Source: Chromera velia (taxonomy: Eukaryota; Sar; Chromeraceae). From it: a stretch of 10,000 nt of DNA. The stretch is from contig JAHBMJ010002048.1 of assembly GCA_018398765.1 (NCBI GenBank), forward strand, positions 8,808 through 18,807, given 5' to 3'. Made by a program: the position numbers and the translations under genes. This document shows, one piece after another, positions 1 through 6,285 of the stretch (within the stretch, counting starts at the first letter, position 1; every line of letters begins with the position of its first letter). The notes under the pieces are model-generated. The model was not told the DNA's origin. It saw only the letters and a program-made list of their open reading frames with translations, and did no database searches.

Positions 1-361
1 CCCCCCCCACCCAAAGAAAAAGGAGACCACTGAAGCCGACCTGAAGAGCCAGTGACTTTTGACGAGTGTCTTCTTTTCCTCATACTCCTGCATGCATGCA
101 GGCAGAGAGAGACATGCATCATTCATGGGAGGTGCGCATGTCGTTGGCTCTCTCTTTTGAATGAGCCTGCATGCTCCTTCAGCAAACCTTATGACTACAT
201 ATTGGGCAACGGCACTTGGTTGGGAAATGCATCGCGAAGAAGCACAAACATCGGTTGCACACAGGAAGGTATGCAGATTCACAAAGCACCCAGCATCTCG
301 ACCGGACAAGACGCATGCATCCATCCACCCATCTGGCTTTCTCTGCATGCCCCGGGCTGAC
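1..361 (-). other. Exchanger intron 11 (partial)
   Basis: No supportable coding exon was seen here. The stretch is rich in GCATGC and TGCATGCA words (89-100, 114-119, 169-174, 313-319, 345-350). Possible acceptors around 35-45 in the sense strand exist, but the few codons that follow show no family similarity. Confidence 0.5.
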
Positions 362-547
362 CTCCTCAATTTGTTGTAGAATCTTCTGCAGATAAACTTT
401 CCTGAACGGGTTGGAGGGGTACACGTCCAGCCACTGGTACATGGGCTCGATGCTCATGCCGTTGGTGACAAGCATCAAGGCAATCACCATCGTGACGTAG
501 AAGGTCATCAAGTCCCGAGTGTCAGAGGTGAAACAACCAGCGTCGCC
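362..547 (-). other. Exchanger coding exon 11
   Basis: Encodes MTFYVTMVIALMLVTNGMSI and continues EPMYQWLDVYPSNPF to KILQQIEE. This is the last membrane helix (usually '.NGT..') and the start of the cytosolic tail. The acceptor is TTTCAG. The donor is taken as GTCAGC at 361-356, which is plausible but not certain. No convincing exon 12 is visible before base 1. Confidence 0.82.
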
Positions 548-2427
548 CTGAAATCAATTGAGTGCGATCATATGTACGTTTTTTCGTGCGCGCGCGCTCG
601 AGAGAGAGAGAGGGAGACACAGATGAGTTCCCTATAAACTTGAAACTCCTCTCAGACAGGAAAGAAGAGTTAGGGCTTTGGAGAATGGTCGCGTCCGCCC
701 CTTACTGTTCTTTCCTGCATCGGAATTTTTTCTATGTTTCTTCCCTTCTTCCTCTTCTTCTTTCTCACTTACTTTCGTGCTTGTTTTCTTTCTCATTTCT
801 ATCTTTTTTTCTTTGTCATGTTTCTGTGCTTTCTTCCGTCCGTCCGACGCTCCCCCCTTTTAACAGATCTGGGCTCTGACCGACGTACCTGCACAATCAG
901 AGCCAGGGCGAGTCCGACCGCCCCCCGCAGCCCCCCCCACCAGGAGATGATCCCCTCCTTCACAGTCAGACCGTAACCGAGTTGACGAAGACCCGGGGAG
1001 AGGAGAAGCAGGACCAACGCACGCGCCGCCTACAGACAGATAGGCAGAGAGGCAGGCGGAAAAGCAAAACAGAGAAACAAAAGGAATTCAGGCGGCGGAC
1101 GGGGAAGGAGAGCCCATAATGGAGATGAGATACGCTCCCATAAAATTGTTGCGAAAACCCAAACGCACGCCACGAAGAGAGATTCAAAGAAATCAATCTA
1201 CACGCAAAAAATACACTCACATATACGAACAAAGGACGACCCATAACTCATGACCATTGAAAATGCCCCTTGCTTGAGTCATTCAATTCAAATACATACT
1301 GACGCACGCACCTGCATGACGAGGAAGAGCAAAAATAGGTTTAGCCACACCCCAGGCTGTATCGCGACCCCCGAGCTGATCCATTTGTGAGCGCTGACGA
1401 TTCCAGAGAGAACGAAGATGCCCTGATTGGCCACTCTCTCCAGTGTCTCCACAGCCGCGTCGTGCACGTGTTGCATGTCTCTAGACATCTGGAGACGCCC
1501 AGACTCTGCATGCACATGCACAAACAGGAAAAGACTCTTCAGCACGATAGGAAGGAAGAGTCCCTCCCTCAAGCATTACAGGCAGAGGAGAAAGGGCAGA
1601 GATTGGCATCTCCAGGCAGAGTAAGAGCGCACACACTGGGGAGCACGGGCGTCAGCCAGGAAAAAGGAAAACGCGCTCGTGCATGGACACACACGGAAGA
1701 GCCAAAGAGTAGAAGTTGGGGTTGCAGGACACGGAAATTGGAGCACATGTCGACCAGGTCTCACACACGCCTCTGCTGTTCTTGCGTCTTTTCATTCACT
1801 CACCAAGCAAAGTAGAGCCCGTAGCAGACCACAGCTACTTCTTTTTTAAAAAAATAAATTGATGAAAATAAATGTACCCACCAGCAAAGTAGAGCCCGTA
1901 GCAGACCGCAGCAAGCACGCCAGAGACGTGCACCGTCTCTGCCACCCAGAACGTCAAATACAGAGTACCGACCACGACGGTGACCTCAATGACGGTGCCC
2001 AGTCGGGCACTGCAGGCAAGAAGAAAGAACGCATACGGTGCATGTGTGGATTCATTGAAAAATGAATCCATACGGGCAATGCAGGCAAGAAGGAAGAAGA
2101 GTACATACAGAAGGAGCCCCCAATTTTTTCGGTCTCGATTATTCGCCGGCTTCACCATCCTCTTTCCCTTTTCTTTTTTTCCTTTTTTCTTTGACCCGTG
2201 CCTCTTTCAGCCTCTTTTCTCCCTCTAATGGGTCTACATTGCAACCACCCTACACCCCTTCCTCCTGCATTTTTCAACCGCTCGAACAAAAGAAAGCGTG
2301 GGTGGGTCAAGGCATCCAACGTGTACACGGTCCAGAGTCAGAAAGCAAAGAGAGACAGAAAGAGACGGAGAAAGTTTGTACACACACAAAGGGGAAGATG
2401 ACTGACAGAGAGAGACAGAGAAAGTTT

Positions 2428-2462
<35 letters not shown>

Positions 2463-3898
2463 GGGGAAGATGACTGAACTGACAGAACGAGCCAGACTTT
2501 GACGACTGCAGCGAAGGCGACTCCCAGAGCAGGTCCCCCCACCGCCAATTGGAAGAAAAACCCAAGCGCGTAGAGAGGATTCTCTGCGTTTCCCTTCACG
2601 TCACAAGCCGTGGCCTCCCGATTGGATGCGATCTCTCTGCACCGGGATGGAAGGCCAAAAATGAAAACAAACTGCAAGTACCGCCACTCAAATGGAGCTC
2701 TTTCTTTGCTGTTCTTTACGCGAAGGGTGCGCGAATGAGGTCAGGTAATCCCTCGATTTGAGTTGCCAAGCTGTAAGTCGATGGCACATAGAATCGAAGC
2801 AAGCCCTTCGCCTGGACGCGTCCTGACCTGAACAGGAAGAAGAACACGGCAGCTGAGCCATCGTTGAGAAGACTTTCTCCTTCGATGAGCGCCGCCAGCT
2901 TTGCAGGGGCACCCAGGCTCTCAAGCGCCGCCACGACCGCCACGGGGTCTGTCGGGGTGAGGGCCGACGCCATCATTAACGAGATGTTCCAGGTGAACAA
3001 ACCATCGAGAACCTGCCAGATGAAGACTGGAAAAAGGAGACAAAAAAAAAAAAGAAAGTGAGTAGGAGGATACGCAGGAAGAAAGACAGACCGGAATAAC
3101 AAAGGACAAGAAAGAGATCACAAGGGAGGGATGCAAAAGAGGGAGCAGCACCGGCCCCCTTCACTCTTTCCTTCCTGTTTCCTGCCTTCTGGGTCGTTTC
3201 CCATTTTTCCTTCCGTTCTCTTTCCCGGTTTTCTCTGCTCTATTTTGTCCCTCACTTAGTATCCCCCCCCCTCCGCCCACCCACCTGCGAGCAGATAGAT
3301 CTGAATGATGACCCCCACGATCGCCATGATGAAGGCAGAGGGAAGAACTTTTCTGCATCATGCACACAGAGAGAGAGGGGGGGGGGGGCGGAGAGAGAGA
3401 GAGAGAAGGAATCAATGCAGTGGCTGATTCAGTGCTATGCCCTACACCCTGCAGCCACCATCCATGCGTGATTGATGCCGAGAGAATCTCTTCTTCATCC
3501 ATTTTAGACAGGCACGTCCAGTCATCGTCTCTCGTCTCTGCTGGTAGACAGAGGTCAAAGGGGAGCTATCTTCTTCTTCTTCTGTCCTTCATCCCTTCTT
3601 CCTCCTTTCCATATACGTGGCAAGAACATCTGAGTGGAACGAGGAGCAAGTAGCGCCCTCTACTGTTACGATCGAACACCATCCATCCATCAACAGATTA
3701 AACAAACGTTCTCCCTCCATCAAACAAAGCCCAACCTGAAGACATGGGGGTTCATGGAGACTGCGGACTTGTAGAGGATCACCGGGAGGAAGATGAAGAG
3801 AATTGTGTGGGGATGGATCGTCATGGCCTCCTCTAGAGCTAGATCGAATCCTCCTGCAGGCAGACACACTCATACATATACGCTCAGACGCACGCATG

Positions 3899-3935
<37 letters not shown>

Positions 3936-4807
3936 AAGCAAGCACACGTGCCCCCACTCATTCAAAAGGGAAAAGTGAGAGCGCAGTGTCTCGAGGGTAT
4001 CTCCAGTTCCCCTCTTTCTTCACGTCACTTTTCCCTCCTCTCCCCTCCCCTCCCCGTCTTCCCATGTCCCCAGCTTCCTTCCCCTCTTCCTCCCTTCTCC
4101 CCCTCCTCGGTCTGACCAGGCAGGTAACGATAGTATCCCCAGAAGGAGAGCCCGACTCCCAGAGCGTACAGAGAGACGGAGACGGGAGGCCGGTAAGCAG
4201 GGAGCTTCGAGATGCCCCATTCCACGGCGGCCGCTGCAACAGACAGCGTGGAGAGAGGGGGGGACAACGATCATTTCTTCTCTTCTTTCCACAAAGGACA
4301 GGTAGGCAGAAAAACAACCGAAAGCCACCTGCCCTCTGAGCAGAAAAGAAGAGAGAATTTCCATCCGAAGCCGAAGCTCTCCAACGTCTCTGAATTCGGT
4401 GTGAATGTCGCGGATCCCTTTCCTTTCCAAGCATACGGAAAGATGAAAGTCAGGGAAAACTTCGTTCAAAGAGAATCCACGCAATTGCAAGGAACTGCTC
4501 TGCCTTGGTAGCCACAGCCGCCTCAGGTCCTCCTCTACAAGAAAAAAGGGCCACGAGGCGATGAGAACGAGAAAGACACAAAAGGACAGAAGAGAGAGAC
4601 AGATCTCTCAAACTCCTCCCCTTCTTGTTCTTTTTCTCCGCCACTGATCTGTTCTTCTCTGTCCTATTCCGCATCCGTTCCTTCTTTGCCCTGCTTCTCC
4701 TCCCCCCGAGGTTTCTTTCTCACCTGCGAGAAAAATTCCTGCGTAGAAAAAAACAGTCCTGCACAAATTCCATCAAGAGAGGAAGAAAGCAAACGTCCAA
4801 GCAGAAG

Positions 4808-4840
<33 letters not shown>

Positions 4841-5636
4841 GAAAGAAAGGAAGGAAGGAAGGAAGGAAGGAAGGAAGGAGGGAAGCGATTCGGGGATCTG
4901 CATGGTAATTAGGAGGGAAGAGAGATGCAAATTCTTTAGGAGCTGTGTGTTTCGACAACTATGGGCCCTGACATGCGCTTCGGTTACCGTCGCTCTCCTC
5001 CTCTCGGTCCCTCCTTTGCTGTTTGCTTTCATGTCTCATTTGCTTCCAGCCTTCTTCCGGCCGTTCCTTCCTGCCACCCTCGCTCCCTCATCCCCCCCTG
5101 TCTGCCGGCCATTTCCCTCCCGCACCCACCGCAGGGCTCCATCCCGTCTCTTCTTCCACACTCCTTTTCCTCTCTAACTACCTCTTTCTCCCTGCGAACT
5201 CTCCCCGCGACCCCTCTCCCTCTTTTGTCCCTGGAAACTTGGGTGCGGTGGAAAGTGAGTGGAAAGGATGGGTGGGACGCACTAGGCGTATGTTGATACA
5301 TGCAAAGAGGGTGTGTATACACGTAGACGGGCTGGTGGGACTCCATGCATATATATTCGTGCAGAGATGTACAGTCGTACGTTCGCAGGTCCGGTGAGGT
5401 GGTGCCTATTGCACCATTCTTTTGTCCCCTTCCTCCCTCGGCTGCCTGCATGGATGCCCTGTAAGGGCGTCACTTGCAGGCACTGCACTCTCCTGCACTC
5501 ACAGACTTGAAGTGACTTACCTCTCTATGTAGTGTCTGGTTTCCTCGAACGACTCCGCCGACTCTGCAGCATGCTCATCGTGCAAGATGGTGTCACTGCC
5601 ACCAGATGAAGCCAAAAGCCTCTCTGTGGCACTCAT
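362..5636 (-). CDS. CPA1-family Na+/H+ exchanger, 11 exons seen, C-terminus off the window
   Basis: This is a membrane antiporter of the SLC9/SOS1-like cation/proton exchanger family, which swaps Na+ (or K+) for H+. Exons in gene order are 5636-5521, 4534-4461, 4233-4117, 3853-3736, 3352-3285, 3026-2828, 2636-2484, 2009-1882, 1505-1312, 1029-889 and 547-362. All junction phases agree and give about 498 residues with no stop. Family hallmarks are FIFLPVILYKSA (residues 122-133), TPTDPVAVVA (188-197), the ion-site motif ESLLNDG (215-221, N219-D220), FFFQLAVGGPALG in exon 7 and GGLRGAVGLAL around R424. Asn-Asp rather than Asp-Asp at the ion site is typical of electroneutral CPA1 exchangers. An in-frame TGA (5691-5693) lies 19 codons before the start ATG, with no other ATG between. 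The exon 6 donor is ambiguous (2828 or 2720) and the exon 2 donor is weak. The cytosolic tail is missing because the gene runs past base 1. Subfamily (SOS1-like or sperm-NHE-like) and target membrane cannot be decided here. Confidence 0.93.
548..888 (-). other. Exchanger intron 10
   Basis: A 341-base intron. Around 600-615 it has a GA run. From 710 to 850 the plus strand is almost pure pyrimidine, so the transcript here is purine-rich. No gene-like content was found. Confidence 0.8.
889..1029 (-). other. Exchanger coding exon 10
   Basis: Encodes RALVLLLLSPGLRQLGYGLT then KEGIISWWGGLRGAVGLALALIVQ. The GGLRGAVGLAL motif, with its conserved Arg, is a hallmark of the family. The acceptor is CTGTAG and the donor GTACGT. 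It is phase 0 at both ends, 47 codons. Confidence 0.95.
1312..1505 (-). other. Exchanger coding exon 9
   Basis: Encodes GRLQMSRDMQHVHDAAVETL, then ERVANQGIFVLSGIV and a second helix ending LFLLFLVMQ. This fits the 'H.(F/V)(W/E)..L...N..IF.LSGI' stretch of SLC9-type exchangers. The acceptor is GCATGCAG and the donor GTGCGT, ending in phase 0. Confidence 0.92.
1506..1881 (-). other. Exchanger intron 8
   Basis: A 376-base intron. It holds a 29-base near-copy of the end of exon 8 (1807-1835) next to an A/T-rich stretch at 1838-1875. The rest shows no coding similarity. Confidence 0.8.
1807..1835 (-). repeat. Near-copy of the end of exon 8
   Basis: Matches 1884-1912 at 28 of 29 bases as a direct repeat 77 bases away. 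In the transcript the copy follows a TAG acceptor-like end and precedes a GTGAGT donor-like site. Confidence 0.9.
1882..2009 (-). other. Exchanger coding exon 8
   Basis: Encodes GTVIEVTVVVGTLYLTFWVA then VHVSGVLAAVCYGLYFA, the family's 'VE+.+T+..+Y..F..AE...SGVLA.V..GL' region. The acceptor is CCTGCAG and the donor GTGGGT. Degenerate partial copies of both exon ends lie in the flanking introns. Confidence 0.93.
2047..2070. repeat. Perfect 10-bp inverted repeat
   Basis: TGGATTCATT and its exact reverse complement AATGAATCCA are separated by GAAA. It sits in intron 7 between the real exon 8 acceptor and its degenerate copy, so it could fold in the precursor RNA. Confidence 0.85.
2073..2098 (-). 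repeat. Degenerate copy of the exon 8 acceptor region
   Basis: Matches 2004-2029 at 24 of 26 bases. One difference turns the acceptor AG of the real site into AT in the copy, so the copy should not be spliced. Confidence 0.85.
2361..2485. repeat. Tandem duplication with (CA)16 expansion
   Basis: Unit one (2361-2408) and unit two (2411-2485) share AGAAAGTTTG, a CA tract, AAAGGGGAAGATGACTGA and GACAG. The CA tract has four repeats in the first unit and is expanded to (CA)16 at 2429-2460 in the second. The second unit ends at the exon 7 donor. Confidence 0.85.
2484..2636 (-). other. Exchanger coding exon 7
   Basis: Encodes a variable loop and then LYALGFFFQLAVGGPALGVA, a conserved membrane helix. 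The acceptor is GGTGCAG and the donor GTCAGT. A purine-rich tandem duplication with a CA expansion lies directly downstream in the intron. Confidence 0.9.
2828..3026 (-). other. Exchanger coding exon 6, core ion-binding exon
   Basis: Encodes the TPTDPVAVVAALESLGA and IEGESLLNDGSAAVFFFLF segments, the diagnostic core of CPA1 exchangers. The 199-base version ends at donor GTCAGG and joins exon 7 as FFFLF-R-EIAS, like the family's usual LFR(D/E)I. A second in-phase donor, GTAAAG, would extend the exon to 2720 and add 36 residues. I prefer the short form on family loop length. Acceptor position 3026 is chosen by phase; an AG nearer the exon (boundary 3012) does not fit. Confidence 0.85.
3285..3352 (-). 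other. Exchanger coding exon 5
   Basis: A 68-base exon encoding KVLPSAFIMAIVGVIIQIYL plus LA, one membrane helix that follows the exon 4 helix in this family. The acceptor is GATGCAG, preceded in the sense strand by a long C and CT tract. The donor is GTGGGT. Confidence 0.88.
3353..3735 (-). other. Exchanger intron 4
   Basis: A 383-base intron. A run of 12 G (3377-3388) is flanked by GA repeats; in the transcript this is a C/CU tract just upstream of the exon 5 acceptor, so it may act as the polypyrimidine tract. A TTC repeat lies near 3570-3605. No coding content was seen. Confidence 0.8.
3377..3405. repeat. G12 run and (GA)n
   Basis: Twelve consecutive G (3377-3388), then CG and an uninterrupted GA repeat to about 3405. 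It lies in exchanger intron 4. Confidence 0.9.
3736..3853 (-). other. Exchanger coding exon 4
   Basis: Encodes LALEEAMTIHPHTILFIFLP then VILYKSAVSMNPHVF. This is the highly recognisable 'FLP..L(F/Y).SA' helix of CPA1 exchangers. The acceptor is CCTGCAG and the donor GTTGGG. A (CA)15 tract lies in the intron upstream. Confidence 0.92.
3901..3930. repeat. (CA)15 microsatellite
   Basis: Fifteen uninterrupted CA units, followed by TACACA. It lies in exchanger intron 3, where the transcript reads as a GU repeat upstream of exon 4. Confidence 0.95.
4117..4233 (-). other. Exchanger coding exon 3
   Basis: Encodes EWGISKLPAYRPPVSVSLYA followed by GVGLSFWGY. This matches the family pattern of a short Pro-rich stretch leading into an early membrane helix. 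The acceptor is TTGCAG after a pyrimidine tract and the donor is GTCAGA. Phases are 1 in and 1 out. Confidence 0.82.
4461..4534 (-). other. Exchanger coding exon 2
   Basis: A 74-base exon encoding GGPEAAVATKAEQFLAIAWI and onward into a hydrophobic first segment. The acceptor is TTGTAG. The donor GTTTTC is poor, but it is the only GT in the phase needed to join exon 3. Joined, it reads ILFER-T-AAVEWG, in keeping with the N-terminal membrane region. Confidence 0.68.
4535..5520 (-). other. Exchanger intron 1
   Basis: At 986 bases this is the longest intron. Exons 1 and 2 join in phase across it, so no extra exon is required. It contains a GAAA/GGAA microsatellite (4807-4885), a pyrimidine-rich plus strand at about 5040-5230, and otherwise unremarkable sequence. 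Open frames inside it are low-complexity and look non-coding. Confidence 0.75.
4807..4885. repeat. Compound GAAA/GGAA microsatellite
   Basis: A GAAA tract with one interruption (about 4809-4848) passes directly into a GGAA tract (4849-4880). The strand sense in the exchanger transcript is pyrimidine. Confidence 0.95.
5521..5636 (-). other. Exchanger coding exon 1
   Basis: First coding exon, 38 codons plus two bases. It encodes a hydrophilic, acidic N-terminus starting MSATERLLASS and ending RHYIE, with no signal peptide. The donor is GTAAGT, a perfect consensus. It leaves phase AG, completed by A from exon 2 to give Arg. Confidence 0.85.
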
Positions 5637-5690
5637 TTTACGTGTCTGGTTGTCTGCGTCGGTTCTCCTTGACACGTACGCCTCACTCTT

Positions 5691-5714
5691 TCAGTCAGTC
5701 AGTCAGTCAGTCAG
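5691..5714. repeat. (TCAG)6 microsatellite
   Basis: Six perfect TCAG units lie about 55 bases upstream of the exchanger start codon, inside its probable 5' leader or promoter. Confidence 0.95.
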
Positions 5715-5898
5715 AGGCTGAGAGCGAACAGCAACGCAGTCTAGAGGTCTGTCAGAGCACGTCCTGCCAGCTGTCTGGACATTGGGTCGCACTCAGAAGT
5801 CAATGAGATACCACTGGTTTCCAGCCCAGATTGGCGAACGACCTCTTTTGGGGGGACAAACTTCAATCAGTCAGGAAGTTACGGGAAGGGATCCGGAT

Positions 5899-5927
5899 AC
5901 ATGCATGTCAGACAGATCAGACTGATC
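5899..5927. promoter_or_regulatory. Two adjacent palindromes, candidate regulatory sites
   Basis: ACATGCATGT (5899-5908) is its own reverse complement, and GATCAG-A-CTGATC (5915-5927) is an odd-length palindrome 6 bases further on. They lie close to midway between the divergent start codons. Binding by a dimeric factor is only an inference. Confidence 0.35.
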
Positions 5928-6285
5928 GATGAAAGACACTGCATGGGAAGTGCGCAAAAACTTAATTCTCTTGAGCTGTGCGCGCTCGCGCAGGTCATGC
6001 AGAGCCGATTTTTGGGAGGGAGGGAGTGCACTGCCAGGTATAGCCGAATATATATCTCTTCCTTCTTGCGCTGTCTCGTGAACTCTCAGAAATCTGTTGC
6101 CCAGAATTCCCATCTACAACAAGGTCTTAGAATTTCAAAATCAAATGCCTGCATAAGTACTGTCTGGACACATTCGAAGCGACAGAAGTGGCAAGCAACA
6201 GTTGAAGCTTCACAAGAATCGGCTGTGAACTTGTGTTGCTTGCCTGTCTCCTTCCTTTTTCGTCTGACCGCATTGAACCAAAACA

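Larger units (their letters stand above)
2010..2483 (-). other. Exchanger intron 7
   Basis: A 474-base intron carrying a degenerate copy of the exon 8 acceptor region (2073-2098), a perfect 10-bp-stem hairpin (2047-2070), a T-rich stretch near 2160-2230, and a tandem duplication with a CA expansion (2361-2485). No further exon is needed, as exons 7 and 8 join in phase. Confidence 0.8.
5637..6285. promoter_or_regulatory. Divergent intergenic region
   Basis: These 649 bases separate the two start codons of head-to-head genes, so both promoters and 5' untranslated regions should lie here. In-frame TGA codons stand upstream of each ATG (5691-5693 minus; 6274-6276 plus), supporting both starts. 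An A/T-rich word, AATATATATCT, lies near 6048-6058, but no TATA box can be assigned with confidence. Two adjacent palindromes lie near the middle. Transcription start sites cannot be placed from sequence alone. Confidence 0.6.

Noticed and set aside
1-50. Possible exon 12 of the exchanger
   Set aside because: Two AG acceptors could open a phase-0 frame, but the few residues before the window edge (poly-G) show no family similarity.
1850-1876. AATAAA words on the plus strand as a polyadenylation signal
   Set aside because: They lie inside an intron of the minus-strand gene, with no plus-strand gene upstream.
2062-2502. Plus-strand open frame of 146 codons ending in a Thr-His run
   Set aside because: It is created by the CA tract and overlaps exchanger intron 7; nothing recognisable.
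3901-3930. Regular repeat as a possible CRISPR or tandem gene array
   Set aside because: It is a plain CA dinucleotide microsatellite with no spacers.
3803-4339. Plus-strand open frame of 178 codons
   Set aside because: It crosses a CA microsatellite and two exchanger exons on the opposite strand, and has only low-complexity Thr-His and Ser-Pro content.
4686-5177. Plus-strand open frame of 163 codons with Lys/Glu/Arg repeats
   Set aside because: It is made from the GAAA/GGAA microsatellite and pyrimidine-rich intron 1; no domain or gene-like composition.
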